NCBI RefSeq assembly: GCF_964020005.1
Contig: NZ_OZ026474.1
Location: forward strand, 992,001 to 1,056,000
Length of the DNA: 64,000 nt
Direction: 5' to 3'
Origin: Spiroplasma endosymbiont of Atherix ibis
GTDB taxonomy: Bacteria > Bacillota_I > Bacilli_A > Mycoplasmatales > Mycoplasmataceae
Position 1 is the stretch's first letter; each line of letters opens with the position of its first letter. Under the pieces are notes generated by a model that made no database searches, was not told the origin of the DNA, and saw only the letters and a list, made by a program, of their open reading frames with translations. This document shows positions 31,918 through 42,725 of this stretch, one piece after another. The position numbers and the translations under genes were made by a program.

Positions 31918-33615
31918 CTAATTTTTAAATCTATTTCATTTATTTGAAACTGATATTTTTTTTTGATTTTCTTGTTTTTTTCTCATTGATTCTGCAATGT
32001 TAATTGGTGATCTATTAATTAAAGTAGATCCTATATTGTTTGAGTTCTGTTGAGATTGATTTTCATATCTAGAATTGAAATTTTGTTCATCATTAGACGT
32101 TTTAAAATTTCTTTCGTTTGCAAACGGATTTGCATAAGGATTTAAAGTAACATCCTTTTTAGAAATTATTGAAGGATTAAATTCTGACTCACGTTTTTTA
32201 TTCAACAAAGCTTGTTCTTCAAGTTTTTGTTGTTCAATAATTTCAAGTTTTCTTGACTCCAATACCTTTTCCATATTAATTCTTAGTTTAGAATCAATTC
32301 CTAGATTATAATTTTCATTCTCCTGAATTTGACCTTGATAATTTGAATTAAAATTATTATTTATATTTTCTCTTTCTTGCATATTAGCTCTATTTTGAGA
32401 TTCTTGCTGCCAATTGAAAATATCTTCACGCACTTTTTTTAATTCTGATTTATAAGATTGATTCAAATTATCTTGTTGTTGCAAATTTTGATTATAGATA
32501 TTTGAATTATTTTTATTAGTTTCTACTAATTTTTTTTCTATATTTAAAGTTTGATCAAAAACAATATAATCATATACTTCTGATAATTCCTGAATTAATG
32601 ATTTATCAAAATTATTTAAACTAATATTTAATTGACATGATACACTTGGTATTTTCATTAGCCAATTAAATATAAAATCATTAATATATAATATTTTATT
32701 TAACTCCAAACCTATAGAATTAGTTAAAATTAAATTTATTTTTTCATTAAAATTATATGAATTAAATAAATCTTTAAATTCATCTAAAAACATATTAAAA
32801 GGATCACCAATTAAATTTAAATCCTCAATTATATAATTTAATTCTGAATCTGTTTTTCCTCATTCTGTTGCTGCTAAAAATAATGATGTTTTTTCTCAAA
32901 GAACTTTTTTATCTTCCAAACTTATTTGATTTGGCAAATTATTTATAAATTTTTTTAATATAAATAAACATGGATAAGAATAATGTATAGCTTTTTCTAA
33001 ATCTATATTAATTAGATTTTCAAATTTATTTTCAACAATTAATTCTGGATGATTTATTAATAAAATATTTTTTTTATTTAATTCTCCATTTGCTTCTTTT
33101 AATCTATAATCATTTGAATTAATGATTTTATTATTAATATATTGAAATTTTTCACCTTCAAATAATTGATCAAATTTTTCATCAAATGATTTTTGTAATA
33201 AAAGTTCATCTTCCAAATTATAATTTTGATTTGAAAACTCCTTTTCATAATCTTTATTTGAATTTATTTGTGTTTTATTCTCTGAATAATCAAACATTGG
33301 AGAGGGAATTTCATTAAATGGATATGCTCTTTTATTTTGACTTTCAAAATTATTCATTTGATTTTGTAAATTATATTTAGGTTTTGAATATAAAATATTT
33401 TCATAGTTATTACTCTGATAGTTATTATTAGAAACTGAAATTCTTTCTTCTCCAATTAAAGTTTTTATTAATGATGGAACTAAAGCTCTTTTATTTGTAA
33501 AGCCCATTTGTTCTCCTAATCTAACATATTTTTGTTTTTGTTTTTCAATTTCTAAACGTTTTTTTTCTTCTTCCTCATGTTTTTTCTTCATTCTTTCAAA
33601 TGGATTTACATACAT
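31918..33615 (-). CDS. Asn/Gln-rich cytosolic protein of unknown function, 565 aa
   Basis: Starts MYVNPFERMKKKHEEEEKKR and ends VSNKWNRFKN; the TAG stop is also part of the ribosome site of the next gene (TTAGGAGG). A basic/acidic coiled start (6-28) is followed by an Asn/Tyr-rich linker. A more globular middle (about 195-350; ELIVENKFENLINIDLEKAI, YIIEDLNLIGDPFNMF) precedes a second Asn/Gln-rich and coiled tail (ESRKLEIIEQQKLEEQALL). No signal peptide, no membrane helix, no catalytic motif. The low-complexity, coiled layout recalls cytoskeletal or motility-accessory proteins of mollicutes, but that is only an analogy. Confidence 0.75.
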
Positions 33616-33646
33616 AATGAATTGCCCCCTGCCCTAACTCAAAATA

Positions 33647-33652
33647 ATTATA
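33647..33652 (-). promoter_or_regulatory. Predicted extended -10 promoter for the 33615-29819 operon
   Basis: Minus strand TGGTATAAT, an extended -10 (TGnTATAAT), about 32 bases before the AGGGCAGGGGGC ribosome site. The -35 region is poor, as expected for an extended -10 element. rpmE has a very similar TGGTATTAT at 41020-41028. Confidence 0.6.
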
Positions 33653-33683
33653 CCATATTTTTTAAATTTTTGCTCATTTTTGT

Positions 33684-33862
33684 TGCAATAATGATCATAT
33701 TTTGATATAGTATATTAGTTTTTTTATTAGTAAATTTAACAAATTAAAAAGAAGAGATAAGTAAACTAGCTACAAATACTGTTTAAAGACCCCGTCTTTT
33801 CTTTTATTAACTTTTACAAATATATTATAGCACAAAAAAACATATAATAATACACTAGTGTA
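33684..33862. promoter_or_regulatory. Intergenic regulatory region with hairpin, promoter-like boxes and palindrome
   Basis: Between two minus-strand genes. On the plus strand TTGCAA, 17 bases and TATAGT resemble a promoter; about 75 bases later AAAGAC-CCC-GTCTTT (33785-33799) followed by T-rich sequence resembles a terminator, so a short plus-strand RNA is possible. TACACTAGTGTA (33851-33862) is a perfect 12-base palindrome just upstream of a minus-strand TGCTATAAT, which could be an operator for a second upstream promoter. Confidence 0.4.
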
Positions 33863-33928
33863 AATATAAAATCAAACACCTTCTAAAAATTGTATTATAA
33901 AAGTTAAAACTATTAATTAATATACTTA

Positions 33929-35236
33929 TTATTTCTCCTTTGTTTTTTTAAATCTAATACCTAAAATTATATAAATTGTTGCTAAAAAACTTAAACTAAT
34001 AACTGTTTGAGAAACATATTTTAATCCTGACATTCATGGATTTTGATAAATAGTTGTAGGAGAATATCAAGAACCATAAATTTTTTCTAAATATTTTGAA
34101 TCATATGCTTTAGGACTAATTGTTATTTTTTCATTATTTCAAAGACCAGTTAATCTTTGTGCTTCGTGTGTTGAATATGCAATTATTATAAGTACGCTAA
34201 GTATCTCAACAATTAATATTGTAAATTCAACTGCAAATGTTTTTTTAGAGCTTCTTCAATTTTGAATATATGCAATAGATGATATTAATATATTTGATAT
34301 TAAAAATCCTGAAACAATTATTGGTAAAAATTTAATTGAAAAATATGATCCTTCAATCTTTGTAACAGTATCACCTGAGATAGATTTGTAAAGATCAGGT
34401 ATTATAAAAGTTCAATTTAACATGGAACTCATTTTTGAACTTAATAAAGAAATGTTAATTATATAAATTAAAGGAGCTATAAAAACTAAAGTTGTTGCAA
34501 TAATTAATCAAAATAAAATATTTTTACGAGTGTTTAATGAAAATTTATTAATAAAATATTTAATTTTAGATTTATTTATATTTCTATAAGCATTTTCAAT
34601 TGTAAAAATCTTATTTGTATTATTTTTTAGTCAAATATTAAAACACAATATTACTGCTATGATTTTAAAAATAGCTAATCATCAAGTTAAAGTATCAGTA
34701 GATCACTTATAGTTATAACTATTGCCATTATCACCTTTATACATATCTCTAAAAACATTTTGCATACTTTTAATATTCTCATTTTTAAATAAATCTATAT
34801 TTTCGTCTTGATATAAAAACTCAAATAAATTATAAAATTTAGAATAAGAATATTCTGATATAGCTATAAAAACTATTGCTATTACAGCAAAAGAAGCTAT
34901 ACAAATAATATATATTAATTTATACAAACTATTTAATTTTGATTTTAGAAATAAAATTAAAAATAACGACATTATAATACCTATAATTAAAAAAGAAATT
35001 GATAATCAAGCAAATATTTCTATTTCTCATTTATAAGCAATTACATTTTTACCAAAATTCTCTTCTACTACATTTAAATTATTAAAATAATATTTAAGAG
35101 AAGGATTAATACTTAAAATTACAAGATAAGTAATAGTTGGAATAAATAAAAATACAAAAAGCACTGAGAATTTAATCAGTAAAGAATTTTTATTTTTATA
35201 ATTATCAGCTATAAAATTATCTTTTAATTTATCCAT
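33929..35236 (-). CDS. Eight-helix membrane protein of unknown function, 435 aa
   Basis: Starts MDKLKDNFIADNYKNKN with about eight hydrophobic segments, such as IKFSVLFVFLFIPTITYLV, LIYIICIASFAVIAIVFIA, ILFWLIIATTLVFIAPLIY and FTILIVEILSVLIIIAYS. Helices 1-4 and 5-8 have the same spacing and similar lead-in sequences (NKNSLL... and NTRKNIL...), suggesting an internal duplication. The ATG lies in the ribosome site that overlaps the prmC stop (AAGGAGTAG), so it is the last gene of the tdk-prfA-prmC run. Several Trp are TGA. No transporter motif seen. Confidence 0.75.
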
Positions 35237-35240
35237 GATA

Positions 35241-36068
35241 CTACTCCTTACATTTAATAATAAGTAATCTTCAGTTATTTGAATAATCCTTTTTAAAATC
35301 TATATTATATTTTACTATTTTTGATGAAAAAATATTCTCTATTTCTTCTTTTTGTTTGAATCCAAACTCACAAACTATAATTAATTTTTTATTTAAACTA
35401 AATAATTTGTCTAAAGAATTAAACAACTCAATATAAAATTTTAAACCCTTATTATCTGCGTATAAAGCAATTTTAGGTTCATATTTTTTTACATAATCAC
35501 CAATATTAGAATAATTTATATCTATATAAGGAGGATTTATTGTAATAAAATCAGGAATAATCTTTGTTTCATCAAAAACATTTAAAAAATTTGAGCAAAA
35601 TATCTCTGCTTTTTGATTATATTTTTTTAAATTAATTTCAGAAACCTTTAAAGCTTCTTTTGATATATCACTCATATATAAATTAATTTCATTATTTAAA
35701 TTTTTTAATGTAATACCAATACATCCACTTCCACAGCAAATATCAAATAAATTTTTATTATCTAAATTATATTTCAAAATTTCTTCAATAATTAACTCTG
35801 TTTCTGGTCTTGGTATTAATACATTCTCATTTATATAAAAATCATATTTATAAAAATATTTATTATTTAATAAATAAGCAATAGGTTTTTTGGTTTCTTT
35901 AATCTCTTCTATAATTTTTAAAAATGAATCTGATTCCTTCTTTGATAATTTTTGATTGATTACAAAGTTAAAATCAGATTTATTTGTTATATTAATAATT
36001 ATTTCTTTAAATTCATTTAAATTTAATAATTTTGAAACATACTTTTCTTTTAAACTATTTATATTCAT
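35241..36068 (-). CDS. prmC: Peptide chain release factor N5-glutamine methyltransferase
   Basis: SAM-dependent enzyme that methylates the Gln of the GGQ motif in RF1. 275 residues. The SAM loop is LFDICCGSGCIGITL, and the catalytic NPPY motif is in FITINPPYIDINYS near residue 178. A helical N-terminal domain of about 90 residues contacts the release factor in homologues. A TGA Trp near the C-terminus (SNNW) extends the protein past the apparent stop to TAG at 35241. The ATG is 2 bases after the prfA stop, so substrate and modifying enzyme are translated together. Confidence 0.95.
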
Positions 36069-36070
36069 AA

Positions 36071-37156
36071 TTAACCCTCTATATGTTGAGTGATTCGATT
36101 TTTTTGTTCATCATTTATTAGTTCAATAATAATTTCATCTAAATTACCTTCCATTACTTGATCTAATTTATTTAATGTTAAATTAACTCTATGATCAGTA
36201 ACTCTATTTTGTGCATAATTGTATGTTCTTATTTTTTCACTTCTTGCTCCAGTACCAACAGCATTTTTTCTCAAACTTGCTGCTTCACTTTGTTGTTTCT
36301 CAAGTTCTGCTTCATATATTCTTGCTCTTAGTAATGTCATTGCTTTATCTTTATTATCATGTTGACTTCTTCCATCTTGTGAAGCAGCAACAATACCAGT
36401 AGGAATATGAGTAATTCTTACAGCTGAATCTGTTGTATTAATATGCTGTCCTCCAGCTCCTGAGGCTCTATAAGTATCAATTCTTAAATCAGCTGTTTTA
36501 ATATCAACTTCAACATCACTAACTTCTGGAAGAACCGCAACAGTGGCTGTTGATGTTTGAATTCTTCCTTTTGATTCAGTTTTAGGTACTCTTTGTACTC
36601 TATGACTACCTGACTCAAATTTCATTTTTGAATATACTTTATCTCCTTTTACCATAAATGAAATTTGACTAAATCCCCCTGTTGTTGATTCATTCATATC
36701 CATAACTTCTATTTTTCAATTATTTTTTTCTGCATACTTTGTATAAAGTCTAAAAAGATCTCCTGCAAAAATATTTGCTTCATCACCACCAGCTGCTCCT
36801 CTAATTTCAAAAATAACATTTTTATCATCATTTGGATCTTTAGGAAGTAATAAAAGTTCTAGATCATCTTCAACATGAGTTATTCTCTCTTGTGCTTCTT
36901 CTAATTGAAGTTTTGCAAGACTTCTCATCTCTTCATCTTTTTCAGTTTCTAAAATTTGTTTTGCTTCTTCTATATCCTTATTTATTTTTTTATATTCTTT
37001 ATACTTATTAACTATTTCTTCAAGATTTGCTCTTTCTTTATTTAATTCTGTAAGAAGTTTAATATCTTTTAAAATTTCTTCTTTTTGAATAGTTTCATCA
37101 ATAGAAATTACTCTATTTTCCATAACATCTAATGCTTCTAAGGTTTTCTTATTCAT
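36071..37156 (-). CDS. prfA: Peptide chain release factor 1
   Basis: Recognises UAA and UAG and triggers peptide release; 361 residues, the usual length. The GGQ loop is in [19 protein letters not shown] near residue 235, and the anticodon-like region precedes it. One TGA Trp (NNW) lies near residue 147. In an organism that reads UGA as Trp only this factor is needed, since RF2 would read UGA. Coupled to prmC downstream and to tdk upstream (AGGAG overlaps the tdk stop). Confidence 0.98.
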
Positions 37157-37167
37157 AATCCATTCTC

Positions 37168-37770
37168 CTATTCTGGTTTAATATAACAATGTCTGCATCT
37201 TGCTTCATATTTTTCATCTGCAGATATAACAATAATTGGCTCATTTGCTTTTGCAGGCTTCCCATTAATTATTCTCTGTGTTCTATTTGCATTACCACCA
37301 CAAGAATGACAAATTGATGTTAATTTATCTACATATTCAGCTTCTATTAATAATTTATCAACATTTTGAAAAGGATCATTTTTAAAATCCTTATCTAAAC
37401 CATTTACAACTACAATTATACCTTCATCAGCTAATCTTTTAATAATTTCAACTATATCTTTATCTAAAAATTGAATTTCATCAATACCTATTATATCAAT
37501 TTTTTCTTTTTTATTTTCTTTATAAAATATATCTAATAATTCTTTACTGTCTTTAACAGGAATAGACTCAATGCTCATTCCAGAATGAGAAAATATATCT
37601 TTTTTTGAGTATCTATCATCAATTAGTGGCTTAAATACCAAAACATTTTGTTGAGCATATTTATATCTTTTTAATCTTTTAATAAATTCTTCAGTTTTTC
37701 CTGCAAACATACACCCTGTAATTAATTCAATTCATCCTTTTTTACTATTAAAATTCATTCTATATGTCAT
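37168..37770 (-). CDS. tdk: Thymidine kinase
   Basis: Salvages thymidine to dTMP; 200 residues of the TK1 type. P-loop [11 protein letters not shown] is near residue 20, the lasso and Walker B-like [13 protein letters not shown] follow, and two zinc pairs are CHSCG and CRHC. The start at 37770 ([16 protein letters not shown]) is preferred because AAGGGGAAAAAT precedes it and it includes the strand before the P-loop, which needs a TGA Trp. It is followed 11 bases later by prfA. Confidence 0.96.
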
Positions 37771-37790
37771 ATTATTTTTCCCCTTATATA

Positions 37791-38738
37791 TTATTCAATT
37801 AAATTATTTAAATCATTAATTAAAGAATTTAATTGCCTTCAACTATCAAGCTTAGCTCCTGATGCTAATTTGTGACCTCCACCATTATATTTTACTGCCA
37901 CTGAATTTATATCAAATTCTCTACTTCTAATTGAAAGTTTTACTTTATTACTACCAACAGTTTTATACGCAAGAGCTCATATTTTCACTTCTTCAATACC
38001 TGATAGAACAGTTAAAGCACTTTTAATTTCCTCTTCGCCAAGATCTAAATCTTTAAAAATTTTTGTTTTAACTTTTATGAAAGCTATTTGATTTATATTA
38101 TAAAATTTAGCCATATTAAAAGCTTTATTATGTCATTTTGCTAATTTTAATTTTTTTAGAAATAATTGTGAATATATTTCTGTAATTATAACACCAGCTT
38201 CTAATAAAATTTTAGCAGCTTGAAAAGTACTTCCATTTGTTTTTTCAAAAAGAAATCTTCCTGAATCAGTTATTAGACCAAAATAAAGATAAGTAGCAGC
38301 ATCTTTTGTTATTTTTAAATTAAGTTGATTAGCTCATAGCGTAATAACTTGAGTACAAGCTATTGCACTTACATCTACTATTTTATTTTCTGCAAACTCA
38401 TCAACTTCTAAATGATGATCAATTTTAAAAACTTCTTTAACTTCATTTTTAAAATAAAAATCAACTCTGTCAAAATTTGCCACATCAACAGTAATTAAAA
38501 GTGATGATGAAATAATATCTTTATTTAACTTAGATTCGTCTTCTTCTCTTAAAGCTAAATTTAATTTTTCTCCTACAACATATACATTTTTATTTTCAAA
38601 ATTTTTTAAAATAATTTCTCTCAATCCATAAGCACTTCCTTGGGTATCTCAATCAGGAGAAACATGTTTTGCAATTATTATATTTTTATATTCCTTAATT
38701 TTTTTAATTAAAGTTAATTCATTACCTTTTAATTCCAT
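37791..38738 (-). CDS. DHH-family phosphoesterase (NrnA-like oligoribonuclease / pAp phosphatase)
   Basis: 315 residues. The DHH-superfamily motifs are KHVSPDWDTQGSAYG near the start, LLITVDVANFDRVDF, the DHH triad in IDHHLEV, and the DHHA1 glycine motif NGGGHKLASGAKL. This matches NrnA, which degrades oligoribonucleotides of two to five residues and dephosphorylates pAp; a bypass of Orn in reduced genomes. AAGGAGAATT before the ATG overlaps the stop of the next upstream gene. Six or more TGA Trp codons break it under the standard code. Confidence 0.88.
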
Positions 38739-38746
38739 AATTCTCC

Positions 38747-40597
38747 TTACATAACTTTTAAAATTGAATCTTCTCCAATATATAATTTAACTTTTTTATC
38801 TATTTCAAATTTTTCAGTTGAATAAAAGTATATTTTTAAATTAGTTTCTTTCATTAAAGCTTCATACATATTTGGATCAACAAATTTATTATTTTTAATA
38901 ATTATTCCAACTAATTCTAAAATATAGTTTTTATTTTCTTTTTTATTGGTATGAACTTTCATTGGATTAATAACTAATTTACCTACTTGTTCAAAAAGAT
39001 TACTTTGAGTTTTAGTTGTTTCATTCATAGTTTCTAATTTTTTACCATCATATTTATAACTAAATCTATTATTTTTTGCAAAAAAATCTCCACCATAAGT
39101 TGATCAATATTTTTTTAAAATATCTTCTAAACTGCTTTCAATAATTTCTTGGTCATTTATTAAATAAATATTCTTATTTAATTCAGGAATTTCATTAATA
39201 TCTTCTTCAATAAAAACTATTGAAAAATGTGAATCTAAATTAAATAAATTATCAATTACAGCTAACAAATTTTGCTTTTCATTATAATTTAATTTAGCAA
39301 GTACATTATAAAAAATAAAATTATATTTTTTTAAATATATTGCAGTTAACAGTTGAAACCAAATTTCTTCCATTTTACTTAATTTAAATGATAATAAATT
39401 AAATTCAAATCCAAGTTGTTTTGATGTTTCATCAATAAATAAAGTTGATTGCTTATAAATTGATGAAATATCTTTTTTTAATCGAGCCTTATGAACTTTA
39501 AATTCTTCTAAATCTCCTTTTTCACAATCATCATTTAAAACTCTTTTATGATATTTGTGCATTACTTCAACAATTTTTCCTCTCAAAGTACTCGCTTCAT
39601 CTGAAAGACCTTCAAAAAACATTTTTTCTTGTTTCTTTTTAAATTCAAATCTTTGATCATAAGAAGCCTTTCTTCATATAAATAATTCATCAAGATTTCT
39701 TATTCTTTTTTTAACGATTTCAGCTTTATTTAATTCAAAAATAATTTGTTTTTTAAGATTTTTAATTATGAAATTGTTTTTTAAGATTTTTGTTTTAATG
39801 TTGTTTACTTTTAAATCTATTATTTTTAATTGTTTTCTAGTTACAAAATTAATTTGGTGAAAATTTAATTCCTTAGCTAATTTTCTTTTTTGCTTATCTT
39901 TTGATTTTTTTGTTACATATTCACAAGTACACAATGATGATAATTCCATAAGTGTATAAACTTTATCAAAAAGAGTTTGTAAGAATGTTTGAATAAGTTC
40001 TAAATTTTGAGTTTTTTCAACTAGATAATAATAATCTTTAATAATAATTCTTATATGTTCTTCCATATCTCCATAGCTTTTTTGTAAATTTGTATTGTTA
40101 AATTCAACTATTTGATTTAAAAATTCTGAGACTCATTGTTCTTCTATTTCAAAAGAGTTTTCAATGAATTTTGAAATCATAGTTTCTATTTTATCTCTCA
40201 TTAATAAATCTGTTTTATTATTTTTAGATGTTATAAAAGATAAATAAGAATATTTTTTATTTATATAATTAATTTTTGCCTTACTATAAAAGTTTTTATT
40301 TAAAAGCAATGATGTATATAGTCAAAATTTTTCTGGTCATTTTCTAAATAAAGTATTTGCTTTAATTACAGCAACTTTTCGTTTTGTTCACTGTTTATTA
40401 ACTTTATCATATCCATCAATTTTAAATAAACCATTTTTTACAAGATATTTACCTTGTAAAATATTTTTAAAGTTACGTCTTAAGTTTTTATCATAAGAAA
40501 TAACAGTAGTTTTCTCAGAATCATTATTTCTAAAAGTAATGCTTTTAGGTGTTAATTTTCTATTAAAAAATTTAGCATTTTTAATTGTAAAACTCAT
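38747..40597 (-). CDS. ABC-ATPase-like protein lacking the Walker A and B motifs, 616 aa
   Basis: The outline of an ABC ATPase is visible but the catalytic motifs are not. NFKNILQGKYLVKNGLFKIDG (42-62) aligns with the helix after the P-loop and the G-x-I-x-I-D-G strand, while the P-loop itself is ISYDKNLR. Near residue 406 LSKMEEIWFQLLTAIYLKK aligns with the LSGGQ helix, NFIFYNV with Walker B (DE replaced by YN), and SIVFIEEDINEIPELNK with the H-loop strand. A long charged insertion (about 100-400) and a small C-terminal beta region like TOBE surround them. GGAGG precedes the ATG. A non-hydrolysing paralogue of a transporter ATPase, or a structural protein, is likely. Confidence 0.6.
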
Positions 40598-40649
40598 ATA
40601 AAACCTCCATAACTTTAATATTGTATAACATTTTAAATAAAAATAATAA

Positions 40650-40674
40650 AACTAGACCAATTACTAGTCTAGTT
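40650..40674 (-). terminator. Terminator of rpmE
   Basis: AACTAGAC/GTCTAGTT, an 8-bp stem with a 9-base loop; on the minus strand it is followed by T-rich sequence. It separates rpmE from the ABC-like gene. Confidence 0.75.
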
Positions 40675-40686
40675 ATTTGTATTAAA

Positions 40687-40977
40687 TTATTTTTTAGCTT
40701 CTTTTGATTTTTTTTGATTTTCAGCTTTTTGAGCAGCTGATGCTTTTTCAACTTCAGCAAGTTTTGCATCTTTTTTAGCAAATTTTTCTTTGAATTTTTC
40801 AACACGTCCCTCTACATTTGCAAAGTTTTGTTTTCCTGTGTAGAAAGGATGACAATTTGAACAAGTATCAATTCTTACTTCTTCACCTTTTGTTGATCCT
40901 GATATGAATTCATTGCTGCAAGTTGTACAAACAAATTTAGCTTCAAAATATTGTGGATGTATGTTTGCTTTTGGCAT
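40687..40977 (-). CDS. rpmE: Ribosomal protein L31 with Lys/Ala-rich C-terminal extension
   Basis: 96 residues. The first 65 match zinc-type L31: MPKANIHPQYFEAKFVCTTC, then CSNCHPFYTGKQ, giving CxxC...CxxC. The remaining 30 are Lys/Ala/Glu, an extension common in mollicute ribosomal proteins. GGAAGG precedes the ATG, with an extended -10 (TGGTATTAT) upstream. It is the first gene reading left from the 41-kb gap. Confidence 0.97.
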   Translation of the reverse strand: MPKANIHPQYFEAKFVCTTCSNEFISGSTKGEEVRIDTCSNCHPFYTGKQNFANVEGRVEKFKEKFAKKDAKLAEVEKASAAQKAENQKKSKEAKK

Positions 40978-41061
40978 GTTTTCACCTTCCTTTATTTAAA
41001 GTTTTCTAATACAAAATAAATAATACCATATTTTTTTAAAATGTTATTTATTTTAATATTT

Positions 41062-41631
41062 TTATTTAATAAAAAATTTTTTAAATAAAAGCACTAACAA
41101 CAAAATTAAGAAAAATACTACTATAGTCATTTCAAGTTTTTTATCAAGAAATACAGTTGCAAATAGCTCCAAGAATAGTTAATTCTCCATCAAATATAAA
41201 ACTCTTTGAAAAATAACATATTCAATTCCTAATTCTCTATTTATCTCAACTTTAACAGCTATAATTTTTCTAGTTATATCAAAAAAAATAGTATTATAAA
41301 TACAAAAATTGAAATATACATAACTGGATTTAATCATATCTTAATATTTGCAAGTTACCTTCAAATAGATGAAATATTGAAAGTAAAAACTTTTCTATAA
41401 ATTTAAAAACACTAAATAAGTTATCTTTTAAAATAACTTAGAAAAAATTAAAGTTGTAATTAATAAATGCTTGTTTTTTTTGGATTTATTTAAAAAATAT
41501 AAATAAAAATTATAGAGACTAGATAGTTCTATTCCTAGAGAAACTAACTCAATATATTATCTTATACAATATTTATTAATTGCTTTATTATTTTATATTT
41601 TTTTAATACTTTCAAAATTTAATTTTTATGT
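41062..41631 (-). pseudogene. Remnant of a membrane transporter C-terminus
   Basis: Reading minus, protein-like stretches in shifting frames end at a TAA at 41062: IAVKVEINRELGIEYVIFQR, IFDGELTILGAI, and FATVFLDKKLEMTIVVFF with a final hydrophobic helix and FKKFFIK. The order resembles the last two helices of an MFS transporter. At least two frame changes and stops are present; the 5' part is not recognisable. Confidence 0.35.
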
Positions 41632-42471
41632 TTATCTACTTTTATTTGTTAAATTATTCATTTTTTCATAATTACAAATTTTATCTAAAAATAAAATTAA
41701 ATAATTAACAAGCGGGCCAACAAGAAATGTAAAACATATTGTTCCGAGACCAAAATTTGTAAGAAAAAAATTCAATTTTGTAGAATCACCTTTTATAAAA
41801 GGAAAAAAAGCAAAGCCTAAAGAAAATATAAATATATCAATAATTAATCTACCAATTGTATAATTTAATTTTGTTAATCTTAAAAACTGTGTACAAATAT
41901 TATTAAATGGACCCAACATTCATCCAGATTTAACTCAAAAACCAATTCCAAGTACAAAACAAAGAAATCCTGCTATAAATAATCAATTTCTAATTCCAAT
42001 TGAAGAGGAAATTGATTTTCCTTCTCTAGAAACTCATTGACTAACAATAGGTATAAACATTTTTATAATAAAAGGAATACTAAAAGTTATTATAAGATCA
42101 GCTATTATCATTCAAACAAACAAAACTCAAATTTTATTTTTCTTTGTTAATTTATAATCATCAATTGAAGGTTTAATAGAAAATCCTATAGCAAATAAAA
42201 TAAGTATAATATTACAAGTTAATAATGCTATAGGATAAATTGAAACAAATTTTTCTCCAAACATTGAACCATCACTTCCATATGGTGTCATTGTTGCTAT
42301 TATATTATAAAGTGTTCAATCTATTTGACTACCCCCAACAGCTGGTTGTTGATATAAGGCAAGTCCAAAACAACTTATAAAAAGACCTAAAAAAGCTAAT
42401 ATAATTTTTGCTAAAATAGATAATCAATGATTACTTAAATAGATTTTATTTTCTTCAATTCATTTCTTCAT
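41632..42471 (-). CDS. YczE/YitT-like membrane protein, 279 aa
   Basis: Reads through six or more TGA Trp codons from MKKWIEENKIYLSNHW to NNLTNKSR. About seven hydrophobic segments. Two related stretches, SCFGLALYQQPAVGGSQIDW and LGIGFWVKSGWMLGPFNNI, fit the repeated G-x-G ... A-x-x-G-x-x-P pattern of the YczE/YitT membrane proteins, so an internal repeat is likely. Function of that family is poorly defined; some are linked to transport. The ribosome site before the ATG is weak. It follows the HTH gene after a terminator. Confidence 0.6.
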
Positions 42472-42508
42472 TTTATTTTTCTCTCTTTTTGCAGATATTT
42501 TTACATAA

Positions 42509-42533
42509 AAAAATAGTCAAAAAACCTATTTTT
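42509..42533 (-). terminator. Terminator downstream of the HTH gene
   Basis: AAAAATAG/CTATTTTT with a 9-base loop, overlapping the TAG stop at 42526; a T-run follows on the minus strand. Confidence 0.7.
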
Positions 42534-42699
42534 CATATTTAGTTTTAAGAGCTTCAATTCCACCTTGTTCGTATCTTTTAACTCAATTTCTTAGAGAAAT
42601 AACACTTACATTTCTAGTTGGTGCAAATTGAGTTGCAGTAACTCCACTATTTTTAAAGTCATTAATAATTTTTACTTTTTCTTCAACTGTTAAGTTCAT
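42526..42699 (-). CDS. Stand-alone transposase-type helix-turn-helix protein, 57 aa
   Basis: MNLTVEEKVKIINDFKNSGV then ATQFAPTRNVSVISLRNWVK: a single HTH domain of the kind found at the N-terminus of IS3/IS150 OrfA. There is no OrfB and no inverted repeats around it, and it has a strong AAGGAG site and a terminator. It lies between fba and a membrane protein gene. It may be a domesticated DNA-binding protein; a truncated IS remnant is the alternative. Confidence 0.65.
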
Positions 42700-42725
42700 T
42701 TTCTTTTCTCCTTAATATTTTATAA

